Shown here piece by piece: positions 54,924 through 64,000 of a stretch of 64,000 bases of DNA. Source of the stretch: Desulfatitalea sp. UBA4791 (GTDB lineage: Bacteria; Desulfobacterota; Desulfobacteria; Desulfobacterales; Desulfosarcinaceae). The notes under the pieces were generated by a model that was not told the origin of the DNA, did not search any database, and worked only from the letters and a program-made list of their open reading frames with translations. The translations under genes and the position numbers were made by a program. Numbering within the stretch: position 1 is the first letter of the stretch; each line of letters opens with the position of its first letter. The stretch is from assembly GCA_002402905.1 (NCBI GenBank), contig DHGT01000018.1, forward strand, positions 16,876 through 80,875, written 5' to 3'.

Positions 54924-56114
54924 ATGCCGATCACTCTGAAGGCGGCGAGAACCGCAGAAGAAAAAAACGAAGTCTACAGACTGAGATACCGGGTATTTGT
55001 CGAAGAGGAAAATCGCTTCGAGCACCCACCGGACCGGATCTTCGACTTCTACGATACGCTCGACGAAACCGTTAATTTCGCTGCCATGGAACACGATAAG
55101 GTGGTCGGGTCGATGCGCGTCACCATCGATAACCCTGTTGGAATGCCGGCGCTCGATCATTACAACTTCAGCCGCCTGATAAAATCGACCCCCGGCAAAT
55201 TCGCCGGCATCGGGTGGCTCTGCATTGCCAAAGGCTACCGCCGGCATCGCGGCATGTTGGCGGCTCTCTTTAAAATGATGGTGCGGGAGGCGAGGAATAG
55301 AGGCGTGCAGCATCTCATCGCGCCGCTGCACCCGGCCATCCTTCCGTTATTGAAGCGATTCGGCGCCAAACCGGTGGACAAGGAATTCTTTTCCGAGGAA
55401 CTGCAGGTTCCCATGGTTCCCATTCACATCGACTTCGAGGATCTGCCGTCGGGCCTCAGAGAATTTTCCCAAGATCCTTTCCATATCATCTTTCAGGACA
55501 GCAACGAGCGACGCATCTACAGAGAGGGAGAAACCATCATCGAAAAGGGCCACCCGGGCGAAGAAGCCTTCCTGATCATGCGTGGATCCGTGGAGGTGCT
55601 GACCGGCAACTGTCTCCATAAGGCACTACGGGCGTCGAACAGCGCCGCCGATCTATCCGATGCCAGGAATCCTCTGCTGGGCCAGGGTCAGGTATTCGGC
55701 GAATTGGCCCTACTGGACGGCACCACACGAACCGCATCGGTCGTATGCCACTCCAAAGAGGTGGATGTGATGGTGTGGACCCGCGAGCAGGTCCTGGACC
55801 AACTCACCCTGGACCATCATAAAGCCATCAAGCTCTGTAAGGTGCTGGCCAACCGATTGCGCGTGCAGGTTGAAGGATTTGAAAAAAACGAGGCGAACGA
55901 TGCGCTGGTGGCTACCATTGTCATGGATGCGTCCAGAGAAGCACGTAAAACCGTCGATGTGGCCTGGTTGTCGGCGCAGTGCGGTTTTCGCCCCAACGAA
56001 ATGGGCGAGCTCATCGATAAGTGGGTCCAAAGCGGGGTGGTTCTCTTCGAGGACGGCAAAACCCTGACCGTCCGCAATCCTGACCTTTTGAAAAACATGA
56101 TCAAATGGAAATAG
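54924..56114 (+). CDS. acyltransferase fused to a cyclic-nucleotide-binding domain
   Basis: A 396-residue fusion. Residues 1-165 are a GNAT/FeeM/LuxI-like acyltransferase: EVYRLRYRVFVEEENRFEHP, VVGSMRVTIDNPVG, GIGWLCIAKGYRRHRGMLAA. Residues about 175-325 form a cNMP domain with an intact phosphate-binding cassette (FGELALLDGTTRTASV, Glu260, Arg269). Residues 325-396 look like a winged-helix tail (VDVAWLSAQCGFRPNEMGEL). The likely output is synthesis of an acylated amino acid or signal under cAMP/cGMP control; alternatively only the cNMP module regulates transcription. The fusion to a transporter operon suggests the product is exported. Confidence 0.8.
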   Translation: MPITLKAARTAEEKNEVYRLRYRVFVEEENRFEHPPDRIFDFYDTLDETVNFAAMEHDKVVGSMRVTIDNPVGMPALDHYNFSRLIKSTPGKFAGIGWLCIAKGYRRHRGMLAALFKMMVREARNRGVQHLIAPLHPAILPLLKRFGAKPVDKEFFSEELQVPMVPIHIDFEDLPSGLREFSQDPFHIIFQDSNERRIYREGETIIEKGHPGEEAFLIMRGSVEVLTGNCLHKALRASNSAADLSDARNPLLGQGQVFGELALLDGTTRTASVVCHSKEVDVMVWTREQVLDQLTLDHHKAIKLCKVLANRLRVQVEGFEKNEANDALVATIVMDASREARKTVDVAWLSAQCGFRPNEMGELIDKWVQSGVVLFEDGKTLTVRNPDLLKNMIKWK

Positions 56115-56132
56115 GGATAAAATCCGCTTGCC

Positions 56133-58796
56133 ATGAACGACGTTCGCCCAGATCAACCGAAGCTGCCACGAGAAGAGGCCATTCGAAAAAAACTCGAGGA
56201 AGCCGAACTCTATCTGCGCCAGGGACTCTTTGCGGAAGCCCGGCAGATCTACGACACCCTGCTGAACTATCACCAATCCCGGCTCGTCATTTTCACCGAT
56301 TCTAACGACCGGAGCGCCATCGAAACCGACATCGCCGCCCTCGAAGCCAAAGTCGCGGAAATTCGGCACCGGGAGAAAATTTTCGAGCAGAACCACCGCG
56401 TGGCGGAAACGGCGCAAGAAGGCCCCGGCGATCGGTCTGCGACCCAACCGGTCCATGCCGTCCTCGGCAAGCTCGAAATCGTCGAGGCAGCCGAAGAGGC
56501 GCCCCATCGCGCCGCCGGGCCCCTGTTCAGCTTCAACACCATCTGCACGTATCCCAAAATTTTTCTTGTGGCATCGCTGATCCTGGCCGCCGTGTTTGCG
56601 GTATTCAATCCTTTTGTAAAAACAGTGAACAACGTCGACTACTTCCGGCTCGAAGACGATCCGGACATGGACTTTTACGAACAGTTTAAAAAGATATTCG
56701 GTAACGACGAATTTTTTGTCATTGCCTTTGAAACCGACCCGCTCTTTTCAAAAGAGAAGCTGACCCTGCTGAAAAGCATCACCCAAGACCTGGAGACCAT
56801 TGAAGATATCGAAAGCGTCACCAGCCTGGCCAACGTCGACGACATCATCGGCGAGCAGGATTATTTCGAAGTTCGCCCGTTTCTGGAAGAGATACCCGAT
56901 GATCCGGATGCGCTCGCATCTTTAAGGGCACAGGCCACCCATAATTATCTCTATCTTGACAACCTGCTTCCCAAAGACGCCAGGACAGCGGCCATCCTGG
57001 TCCAGGCCTACGACCGGCCCGACGACCCCGATTACCGCCGCCGTCTGCTTTCCGAAACCGAGGCGGTTTTGCAGAAGTACAGGAAGGACGTTCCACATTT
57101 TTATTTAGGGGGCTGGACCACGACCAACCTGAGCCTCAGCCAGTACCTGAAAGCCGACATGATCGTGTTCGTGCCCGCCACCTATTTTTTAATAGCCCTG
57201 ACGACCTGGCTTTTTTTCAGGAACATCCGCCTGACGATAGCGGCGGTGATCAACATCTCGGTTTGCCTGGCCGCCACCCGCGGTCTGCTGGGGATGACCG
57301 GTGTCGCGCTGAACAACGTGACCAGCATCGTCATCCCGCTCGTCATGGCGCTTTCCCTGTGCGACACCGTGCACATCTTCTCGCACCTGGACAGAACCAT
57401 CCTGGACAGTGCCGCGGACAAATACGACGCCCTGGCCAAAGTGCTCAAACGGGTGGCGTTGCCGTGCTTTCTCACCACAGTGACCACGGCCGTCGGTTTT
57501 TTTTCCCTGTCGTTCAGCCACATTACGCCAATCAAAGAGTTTGCCTGGATCGCCTCGGCCGGCATGGTGTTCGAATTCGTCTTTTCATTTTTCCTGCTGC
57601 CGCCCGTGCTCTTGTGGTTCCGGCCGGAAAAAATTTACCATCAGGCGCGCTCCGGGCAAAAGATGGACACCTTTATCAGTCAACTCGGCGCATCCGTGCA
57701 ACGCCATTACCGGGCCATTGCCATCACTGGCACTGCGGTTATACTGGTGTCAATCTGGGCCGCCACTCTCATCCGCGTGGAAACCAACCTGATCGAATTT
57801 TTCAAGAAAGAGAGCCCCGTGCGGACTGCTCTCGATTTCGTCGAAAACCGATTGAGCGGCGTAGGCACCTTGGATGTCTCCTTCAAGGCCCAGGCGCTGG
57901 ATGCCTTCAAACAGCCGTCCAACCTGAGGGTCATCGAAAGGCTCCAACAGTATATCGACTCCCTCGACCCGGTCGACAAGACCATGTCATTCGTTGACTT
58001 TTTGAAAGACATGAATGCCTCTTTTCATGCCGAAGACATCCGTTACTACAGGATTCCCGCAAGCCCCGAACTGGTTTCGCAGTATCTGCTTGTATACGAT
58101 TCCGACGACATCGAGGACTTTATCAACACAGACTATGACCATGCCAGAATTTCCGTCAGAATATCCGAACACTCCTCTGCAGGCCAAAAAGAGCTCATTG
58201 AAAGGATCAAAGCCTATATTCAGACCATCGACCACCAGGGCATCGACATCCGCGTCACCGGCAGGGCGGTAACCGATGCCAATGTCATCGACGCGCTCGT
58301 GCAGGGCCAAGTTTCCAGTTTGAGCATGGCTTTGGGGGTGATCAGTCTGATCATGCTGCTGGTGTTTCGATCGTTCAAGCTGGCCCTGTTGAGCATGATT
58401 CCCAATCTGTTCCCGATCGTCCTTAATTTCGGCATCATGGGCATGTTCAATATTCCCCTGGATACCGGCACGGCCTTGATCGCCGCGGTCGCCCTGGGAA
58501 TCGCCGTGGATGACACCATCCATTTCCTTTCCGAATATCAGCTGCGCAGAAGCCAAAACATGACCATGCCGGATGCCTTGACAGCCGCCAACGAAACCAA
58601 AGGACGGGCCATTGTGGCATCCTCCCTGATTCTCTGCATCGGCTTCGGCGTCCTGGGGCTCAGCCGGTTCGTACCCATCATCCATTTCGGGCTGCTCAGC
58701 GCCATCATCATGCTGACCGCCCTGATCGGCGACCTGGTTTTTCTTCCAACGATAATGCTCCTGAAACCGGACAAATATCGACGGGCATCCGTCTAA
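56133..58796 (+). CDS. RND-superfamily transporter (MMPL) with N-terminal cytoplasmic extension
   Basis: An 887-residue inner-membrane transporter. Residues 1-125 are cytoplasmic with a TPR-like helical pair (KKLEEAELYLRQGLFAEARQ), unusual for RND proteins. Two MMPL/SSD halves follow: TM1 near residue 145 (IFLVASLILAAVFAVFNPF), periplasmic domain, a bundle around 350-500 (NVTSIVIPLVMALSLCDTVH) and a second bundle around 725-880 with GIAVDDTIHFLSEYQLR (proton-relay Asp). Hopanoid/lipid RND (HpnN-like) proteins share this topology. Operon partner of LolA-like and barrel proteins. Confidence 0.9.
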   Translation: MNDVRPDQPKLPREEAIRKKLEEAELYLRQGLFAEARQIYDTLLNYHQSRLVIFTDSNDRSAIETDIAALEAKVAEIRHREKIFEQNHRVAETAQEGPGDRSATQPVHAVLGKLEIVEAAEEAPHRAAGPLFSFNTICTYPKIFLVASLILAAVFAVFNPFVKTVNNVDYFRLEDDPDMDFYEQFKKIFGNDEFFVIAFETDPLFSKEKLTLLKSITQDLETIEDIESVTSLANVDDIIGEQDYFEVRPFLEEIPDDPDALASLRAQATHNYLYLDNLLPKDARTAAILVQAYDRPDDPDYRRRLLSETEAVLQKYRKDVPHFYLGGWTTTNLSLSQYLKADMIVFVPATYFLIALTTWLFFRNIRLTIAAVINISVCLAATRGLLGMTGVALNNVTSIVIPLVMALSLCDTVHIFSHLDRTILDSAADKYDALAKVLKRVALPCFLTTVTTAVGFFSLSFSHITPIKEFAWIASAGMVFEFVFSFFLLPPVLLWFRPEKIYHQARSGQKMDTFISQLGASVQRHYRAIAITGTAVILVSIWAATLIRVETNLIEFFKKESPVRTALDFVENRLSGVGTLDVSFKAQALDAFKQPSNLRVIERLQQYIDSLDPVDKTMSFVDFLKDMNASFHAEDIRYYRIPASPELVSQYLLVYDSDDIEDFINTDYDHARISVRISEHSSAGQKELIERIKAYIQTIDHQGIDIRVTGRAVTDANVIDALVQGQVSSLSMALGVISLIMLLVFRSFKLALLSMIPNLFPIVLNFGIMGMFNIPLDTGTALIAAVALGIAVDDTIHFLSEYQLRRSQNMTMPDALTAANETKGRAIVASSLILCIGFGVLGLSRFVPIIHFGLLSAIIMLTALIGDLVFLPTIMLLKPDKYRRASV

Positions 58797-58857
58797 TCAG
58801 GAGCGCTGCAGGCGATTCAATTCAGTCGGACAGGCCCGCAAATTTTATCACAGCTTA

Positions 58858-58998
58858 ATTTGAAGACAGCGTAAAAGGTCGCAGATGCGTCATGCCGGCG
58901 AACGCCGGCATCCAGAACACATTAAAAAAATCGAATTCCGGCTTTAGTTTACCCCGGGCTTCGAGCGAGGCCGGGATAACCTGAAAACGAACTCCTTA
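58858..58998. repeat. dispersed palindromic repeat, diverged full copy
   Basis: AATTTGAAGACAGCGTAAAA, GTCGCAGATGCGTC, module A (ATGCCGGCGAACGCCGGCAT), spacer with module B replaced by a related CCCGGGCTTCGAGCGAGGCC hairpin, and ACTCCTTAC terminus. Confidence 0.8.
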
Positions 58999-59269
58999 CA
59001 TTTTACTACTTCAGCATATTTAATTCTTTTCTATTGACAGGAAAATTTTATTTTGCCACGGTAAATTTATTAAAAACTCGTCACCCTTTATTCTTCAAAG
59101 GGGGTGATCCGAAAAAATGAAATTTTAACCTCTACTTTGGATGCTTCAATTTCCCCCTGAATGCTATCCTCCTTCACTGATTCCAATTTCTATTCAGACT
59201 CATATTCCCGCCCGATTACCGGATCAAAGTCTGCCTGCGCAGGTGTCTGGACAGGTATGATAATTCATC

Positions 59270-59400
59270 GGTAACGAACTTCATTCCAGCGAAATCCGGA
59301 ATCTAGTATGTTCAATATATTCTGGATGCCGGATCAGAGCCTGCCCCGGACCACGATCCGGGGTCCGGCATGACGCCTCTGCGACTTTTTACAGGTTTAT
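59270..59400. repeat. dispersed palindromic repeat, long-loop copy
   Basis: Diverged module B (TCATTCCAGCGAAATCCGGA), spacer, long-loop module A (CAGAGCCTGCCCCGGACCAC, GATCCGGGGTCCGGCATGAC), GCGACTTTTTACAGG. A smaller fragment lies at 59216-59250. No gene is seen in the 655-bp gap. Confidence 0.8.
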
Positions 59401-59451
59401 CTAGCTTGCCGGGCAAAAAGACACCGAATAGGACCAAGGATTCTAATTATT

Positions 59452-60267
59452 ATGGTTAGCTGTCAACCATCCCTAAAAATGCGAGTGGCGCACCGAGGAA
59501 ATCGTTGCTGCGTTTTTTCGGTATGGATCCTTTTACTCATTTTCACGATCAACTCGGTCTGGTCCAGCGCGTTCGCGTTTGACACCCAAGCAGGAGACGG
59601 CATGCGAGAAAGATTGCTCATCAGCGGAGATCGTAAAGGGCACGTGACGGTGAAGGAGGCCGTTTCCGGCCATGTGCGTTATAGATTCCAGATGGAAACA
59701 GGCGTGGTGAGAGAGTTGTATCTCCTCGATAACGGGAATACCCTCGTCGCGACCCAGAAGGACCATACGGTTTTCTGGGATTTGGCAACCGGTTCCGAAA
59801 TTCGACGTTTTGATCAAAGAATATACGGCTTCTCGAACAACGAAACCCTGTTTTTCACCTACAACACGGACGGCGTGTTTTTACACGCCTATCCAAGCAT
59901 GAAAGGCGTGTGCCAACTTTGCAAGGGACCCATGCTTGGCCCCGATGCGCACCTATTTTCGCCGAACGATCAATTCTTAGCTATATTGTTTTCCAGCGGC
60001 AGACCCTCCAGCGATTCGCATTATCCGAGGAGCAACCCGGTTTTCAGGGGAAATACCTATTCAAAGTTATTTGATCTCCTTACCTGCCAGGAAATTCAGG
60101 AGTTTTCGAAACTCGATGTCGTTCGCTTAGGTGAATTCTCCTCCGATTCTACCGCTTACGATCTCAAAGAGGCTGAAATTTCCTTGGAAGGGAGACGCCT
60201 TTCAGGAGCATGGCGGTTCGATCTGACAAACAAAAACGTCACACATCGAAAGGAGGAAGACAAATGA
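59452..60267 (+). CDS. secreted WD40/beta-propeller-like protein
   Basis: A 271-residue protein with a signal peptide (CCVFSVWILLLIFTINSVWS). Short repeated strand units (ERLLISGDRKGHVTVKEAVS, LYLLDNGNTLVATQKDHTVF, TDGVFLHAYPSMKGVCQLCK) resemble WD40/PQQ blades, but only about three or four are visible. TGA overlaps the next gene's ATG, so it is co-translated with a PEP-CTERM protein. Possible partner of that protein; function unknown. Confidence 0.65.
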   Translation: MVSCQPSLKMRVAHRGNRCCVFSVWILLLIFTINSVWSSAFAFDTQAGDGMRERLLISGDRKGHVTVKEAVSGHVRYRFQMETGVVRELYLLDNGNTLVATQKDHTVFWDLATGSEIRRFDQRIYGFSNNETLFFTYNTDGVFLHAYPSMKGVCQLCKGPMLGPDAHLFSPNDQFLAILFSSGRPSSDSHYPRSNPVFRGNTYSKLFDLLTCQEIQEFSKLDVVRLGEFSSDSTAYDLKEAEISLEGRRLSGAWRFDLTNKNVTHRKEEDK

Positions 60268-61076
60268 AAGGCAATCACAGTAAACCGATTGAGCATTTTT
60301 ATCGGAAAAGCGGTCTGGCACTGCTGATCGTTGCCTTTTTATCCACGCCGGCTTTCGGGCTGCCTATCGGCCCTTACCAGTTCGACGTGGCGGCAAAGGG
60401 TGAAACGGTCGGCAAGGTATCTGTTGTGGGCGAGGCCAGCGGCAATAATGAAGGGCTCCGGGGAAGTTTCGAGGTCACGAAGAAAAAAGATGGCGCCGCG
60501 ATGACCGTCAAGGAACTCGAAACCTTTTTGGGCCAGGATCATCTGAACTGGTTTCAAAAGGTAATCAGCATCAACCCGGACATCCTCGGTGTGGACGAGC
60601 CCTTCATCGATCCGCCGGACGGGGGTTTCGGCGAGCAGTGGGCAGACGACCGGCCATGGTATTTTGATGAATTCAGGCCACCGGACCAGCTCCCGCCAGG
60701 TAAAACCGAATGGGACGAAAGCTATCTGCTGGACTCCAATGTGAATGGCTCGACGCTCGGCTATTTTGACTTTCCCGGCGGTCAGCCGATCAATACCAGT
60801 ATCCTTTTTGTCACATTTCTCGTCAGCGACTTCGGAAACAAGGTCTATGACACTCTGGGTGGATTCGCATGGACAGCCAGAATCGGTGCCGATGGTTTCA
60901 CCGACATCATTGCCTTAGGAGGACCGGCGATATTCAAAAACGAGTACCTCAATGAGATAAAAGATGAGTTCGGCTACAGGCTGGTACCTGAACCCGCCAC
61001 CCTGCTGCTTCTCGGCATCGGGATGCTCGGACTTTTTGGTTTTGCGAGAAAATGGACAAAATCGGTTTTGAGGTAA
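60264..61076 (+). CDS. PEP-CTERM sorting domain protein
   Basis: A 270-residue exported protein; AAGGAGGA before ATG at 60264, overlapping the previous stop by 4 bp. Signal peptide (LALLIVAFLSTPAFG), passenger with a Trp/Pro/Asp-rich centre (PDGGFGEQWADDRPWYFDEF), and tail LVPEPATLLLLGIGMLGLFG, RKWTKSVLR. Passenger not recognised. Confidence 0.88.
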   Translation: MKGNHSKPIEHFYRKSGLALLIVAFLSTPAFGLPIGPYQFDVAAKGETVGKVSVVGEASGNNEGLRGSFEVTKKKDGAAMTVKELETFLGQDHLNWFQKVISINPDILGVDEPFIDPPDGGFGEQWADDRPWYFDEFRPPDQLPPGKTEWDESYLLDSNVNGSTLGYFDFPGGQPINTSILFVTFLVSDFGNKVYDTLGGFAWTARIGADGFTDIIALGGPAIFKNEYLNEIKDEFGYRLVPEPATLLLLGIGMLGLFGFARKWTKSVLR

Positions 61077-61144
61077 AACACTTTTGGACGTAGAAGGCGT
61101 TCATCCGGTAAACATGCTGGCGATTGGCCCACCTTCACGTCAAA

Positions 61145-61172
61145 AGCAGGGCTGTTGATCAACAGCCCTGCT
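61145..61172. terminator. 28-bp perfect palindrome between convergent PEP-CTERM genes
   Basis: AGCAGGGCTGTTGA and its exact complement; a strong hairpin that could end both genes, though T runs are short. Confidence 0.65.
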
Positions 61173-61191
61173 CGTATAGCGTGTCAAGCAA

Positions 61192-61986
61192 TTACCGAAT
61201 AAACTTTTTCCGGGCTACCATTGCGATCCCCAAAACACCTGTCCCAAAAAGAATCATCGTGGCCGGCTCTGGGACCGGATTGGTGAGAGGCTCGGTTGAA
61301 ATTGTAAAGGAAAAACCGAGTGTGGTTGATTGACCTTCAGGGGTTGCAAATCCAAGTGTACCCACGGGAACACCTGCTAAGCTTGCGTAAAGCGGCGAAA
61401 GAGCGGACAGCACACCTCCGGTGCTCGGAAAGACATTGACGTAATACGTCTGCAATCCATCCCCATCCAACGCATCGTATTGGAAATTAAAATTCGGAAA
61501 GCCGTCGAGAAGAGCGAAAATATCGTACTCTGCCAACCCGCCGATATTCGGCGTCTCGGTAAAATCGATTCCAAACGTGAAAATTTGATTCGGAAGTGCA
61601 GGGTTATCCGGCACAAAGGGGTCCAGCAAAACGCTAACTTGCAACGTAGTGCTGGCCAATGACGGTTCATAAATCGGATTGTTATTGTGCGTCAGATCGA
61701 TGGAGTCTGCCCAATACAACGATGGCACGGTACCACCCCCCACATAGGTGTCCACTTGATCATTCACCGTGGATGGGTCAATCACTAGACTGCTCTTGGG
61801 ATCCCCCCAATAGGTAGTACCCCAAGTCAGGGTAGTTAAGCCGTCCGCTAATGTGCCGCCGTTTGTGAGTGTAGTGTTGATAAACACACCCGACAGCCCA
61901 TAATCCCAAGTTTCCACATATGCGTTTGCGTTTGATCCCAATAAGAAAAGGAACAGAGTGACCAGTAAAATAGATTTCGTTTTCAT
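61192..61986 (-). CDS. THxN-family PEP-CTERM protein
   Basis: A 264-residue exported protein. Signal peptide MKTKSILLVTLFLFLLGSNA, passenger with the THxN motif (DSIDLTHNNNPIYEPSLAS) that names one PEP-CTERM subfamily, and tail PVPEPATMILFGTGVLGIAM, ARKKFIR. Short-range gap of 115 bp to the convergent PEP-CTERM gene. Confidence 0.88.
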   Translation of the reverse strand: MKTKSILLVTLFLFLLGSNANAYVETWDYGLSGVFINTTLTNGGTLADGLTTLTWGTTYWGDPKSSLVIDPSTVNDQVDTYVGGGTVPSLYWADSIDLTHNNNPIYEPSLASTTLQVSVLLDPFVPDNPALPNQIFTFGIDFTETPNIGGLAEYDIFALLDGFPNFNFQYDALDGDGLQTYYVNVFPSTGGVLSALSPLYASLAGVPVGTLGFATPEGQSTTLGFSFTISTEPLTNPVPEPATMILFGTGVLGIAMVARKKFIR

Positions 61987-62766
61987 TTCGAGCTCCTTTA
62001 GTAAAAGTTAATTTCCCTTTTTCTCAATACATACTCCCTCTCTGTAACCATCACCCTCCTTTCGCAAGACATTTCACTTCGATAGCTGGAAAGAAACGCC
62101 TCCAGCTTTTTAAAACCAAAATCAGGATTTCACCTACCATGTTGACCAACCCATTCTTGATGGAATAGTAAAGCATCGCAAAAGGGTCATGCCGGAGATG
62201 AAATGTAAAAAGTCCGGAATAAAGTTTTCCCGTCATCCCGGCGAAAACCGGGATCCAGTATTTTCAATAGCTTCTGGATGCCGGATCAAGTCCGGCACAA
62301 CGCCTCTGCGAATTCTAAGGAAGCGTCATGCTTGTGGGCCGTTTCCTGGGATGAAATGTTTCAGCGCGAAGCGGGGTAAGCCGCTTTTTACGGTGTCGTC
62401 AATCTTAATTCGATCACATATAATTCCAGATAGTTTAAAAAGGGCACTGATGCCGCCTTAAGCATAAAATGTGCCCAAATTCGATTCCTTAGTGATACAG
62501 CTTTCGAAGAGTAGACGCCGGCATCATGCCAACGAAAGGGGGGGGTATAAAGCGTTATGATACAAGATAGATATAGTGCGACGAGAAAAAGTACCATCGG
62601 TGCAGAAATGTTTTGACGACCTTTCACCACTTCAAGTCAAGATGGATCATTATAAATGAACCTACCTAAATATTATGAAGAAAAATTCTCATTGTGAATA
62701 ATTTTTCATAGCTGCCGTGCAACCAATTGCGAATATAGACTCCTTAAGCTAATCTAGGTCGCACAT
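61987..62766. other. intergenic region between THxN and HEAT genes
   Basis: 780 bp with one long repeat copy (62203-62405) and AT-rich sequence. An 80-residue frame at 62388-62630 (minus) has one hydrophobic helix but no ribosome-binding site or recognisable family; not called. No sigma-54 site was found before the THxN gene. Confidence 0.5.
62203..62405. repeat. dispersed palindromic repeat, long modular variant (inverted)
   Basis: GTAAAAAGTCCGGAATAAAG, module B, spacer, short module A, CGCCTCTGCGAATTCTAAGG, the extra 85-bp module (CGTCATGCTTGTGGGCCGTT, AGCGCGAAGCGGGGTAAGCC), and CTTTTTACGGTGTCGTCAAT. Matches 48364-48570 in reverse. Confidence 0.85.
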
Positions 62767-64000
62767 TCACGGCGCCCCTATCTCATCGATGGCCCAGTTC
62801 ATCTTCTCACGCACCCAGGGCAGTGGCTCCACGGCAAGCGCCGCTTCCAGGGCGCTGAGGGTGTTTTCTGCTTTCAGGTGCCCCAGCGCCTCGGCCGCAT
62901 ATCCCCTGAAGTTTTCGTCGAAAGGCGCGGTGAGCCATTCGAGCATGCGCGGCACGATCCCCGCATCCCCCAGCATCGCCAGCGACAGTGCGGCATGGTG
63001 CTTCAGGGGCCAATAGCCGCTCTCCAGGCACTTGCGCAGCGCCGGGATCGATCCCTCGTCCTGCAGCAGGCCTGCCGCCAGCGCGGCGCACACCAAGGTG
63101 TCGCCGTGCTCCTTGCCGTATTTGTGCTCGAGCACATTCCGGATCGCCTCGCGAGCCTCGCTGCTGCCCTTCCCCAGCCGGCCGATCACCCGAACCGTGC
63201 CGTAACGCGGCCCCCATCCGGGTTTGCATTGATCGCTCTGCAGGAGTTTCAACATACCGGGCAGAAACTCCGGCCAGTGCGCCTCAGCGGCAATGTAGCC
63301 GATCACCGTGCCCCCCACGCACCAGGATTGCTCCCGGCCCCAGCCCACATCCTCGCGGTCCTTGCCCTTGCTCCAGACGACCCGCAGGCCGTCACGATCG
63401 TCGAGGATGTCCAGCAGCACCGGCCGGGCCTTCTCTGGATCGGCGCGATACATGCCCACGAAGGCCAGCAACTTGTCGTTGGGCGCAGCCTCACCATAGG
63501 CCAACGCCTCGAAGGCATCGAAGGTTCGCGGGTCCGCCAGCATCACCGCGCCCCGCAGAACGCGTTTGAAATGCTTGGGGTCCCGCGTTGCCTTCAACAC
63601 TTCGCCGAGTGATGGCAAGTTCTTTTTCAGCGGCTGGCCGTTCCATCTTCCGGTGGTCTCCTCGACCGGCGGAAGAAGAGACACGGTCCCTGATGCGCTG
63701 TCGGCTTCAGCCGCCGTCACGGGCTCAGCGCCTGCCGGGGCATCCACCGCCGCAACGGTTATCGACCGACAGACGATCTCTTCCCATTTTTGGCCCTGGG
63801 TATGAATTTCATACTGGAAGGGGGTTTTCGTCACCAGTTGCACATTCTGGTGCTCCTTGCCTGCCGCATCGTCCCAGCGATAGACGACCTTCAATGCGGC
63901 GCCCGGCGCAATGTCGCCCCTTACCTTGATGACGTTTTTTCCCGGGTGGAGCTGGGGCAACGAATAGAGGTTCAACTGCACCGTATTTTCAAATGAGATG
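62767..64000 (-). CDS. HEAT-repeat protein, 5' end beyond the window
   Basis: At least 411 residues; the frame runs to the window edge (ISFENTVQLNLYS at the limit), so the start lies outside. The visible N-terminal part is beta-rich (VIKVRGDIAPGAALKVVYRW); residues from about 140 are helical HEAT/armadillo repeats with RxAAxALGxL-type units (KHHAALSLAMLGDAGIVPRM, GYAAEALGHLKAENTLSALE). Probably a scaffold or, given the beta domain, an exported protein; function unknown. Confidence 0.75.
   Translation of the reverse strand, partial: ISFENTVQLNLYSLPQLHPGKNVIKVRGDIAPGAALKVVYRWDDAAGKEHQNVQLVTKTPFQYEIHTQGQKWEEIVCRSITVAAVDAPAGAEPVTAAEADSASGTVSLLPPVEETTGRWNGQPLKKNLPSLGEVLKATRDPKHFKRVLRGAVMLADPRTFDAFEALAYGEAAPNDKLLAFVGMYRADPEKARPVLLDILDDRDGLRVVWSKGKDREDVGWGREQSWCVGGTVIGYIAAEAHWPEFLPGMLKLLQSDQCKPGWGPRYGTVRVIGRLGKGSSEAREAIRNVLEHKYGKEHGDTLVCAALAAGLLQDEGSIPALRKCLESGYWPLKHHAALSLAMLGDAGIVPRMLEWLTAPFDENFRGYAAEALGHLKAENTLSALEAALAVEPLPWVREKMNWAIDEIGAP

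Noticed and set aside
62388..62630. 80-codon open frame on the minus strand
   Set aside because: One hydrophobic stretch only, overlaps a repeat end, no start signal.

Overview
The window looks like a chromosomal segment of a Gram-negative, moderately GC-rich bacterium of the Desulfobacterota (the former Deltaproteobacteria, Desulfosarcina/Desulfatitalea-like). This rests on the fused PurSL enzyme, DUF3786, the rho-rpmE-prfA-prmC and rpsB-tsf-pyrH-frr-uppS-cdsA-dxr-rseP gene orders, many PEP-CTERM proteins, and the density of MITE/REP-like palindromic repeats. No sulfate-reduction gene lies in the window, so the assignment is an inference.

Layout. 0-7.2 kb: accessory metabolism (gamma-carbonic anhydrase, PAS-LuxR regulator, methyltransferase, SDR/DUF2867 protein, flavin-type PPOX protein), then a light-damage/DNA-repair cluster (TudS/YbgA-like, UvsE, class II photolyase) that carries two apparent deletion junctions and a frameshift. 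7.2-10.7 kb: metal-binding protein and a four-gene minus-strand operon (SDR, DUF3786, YtfJ, MBL hydrolase) ending in a strong terminator. 10.8-29.4 kb: core housekeeping genes: purQ/purSL, the translation-isoprenoid-lipid operon from rpsB to rseP, prmC/prfA/rpmE/rho, adk, rpsU, folC and tRNA-Arg(CCG).

29.5-40 kb: surface and secreted functions: a glycoside-hydrolase-like protein whose 3' end is interrupted by a RAYT element with perfect 20-bp terminal inverted repeats, a three-repeat golvesin-like secreted protein, YdcF, an OmpA/TPR lipoprotein, an MBL RNase, and a secreted subtilase preceded by a sigma-54 promoter and a cyclic-di-GMP-I riboswitch. 40-50 kb: an exopolysaccharide/PEP-CTERM region (ExeA-like ATPase, outer-membrane barrel, Wza-like exporter, PEP-CTERM proteins, CAAX-like protease, FeeM-type acyltransferase) with several sigma-54 sites and a recurring CCTATGTTrC motif. 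50-59 kb: an E1/nitroreductase fusion divergent from a four-gene operon (LolA-like, outer-membrane barrel, cyclic-nucleotide-gated acyltransferase, RND transporter). This operon is the best candidate here for a little-described system: second-messenger-controlled synthesis and export of an acylated molecule. 59-64 kb: two more PEP-CTERM proteins, a beta-propeller-like secreted protein, and a HEAT-repeat protein running off the window.

About 17 copies or fragments of one modular palindromic repeat family fill the intergenic spaces. Starts were re-chosen from ribosome-binding sites and family alignments remembered from general knowledge. No database search was run.
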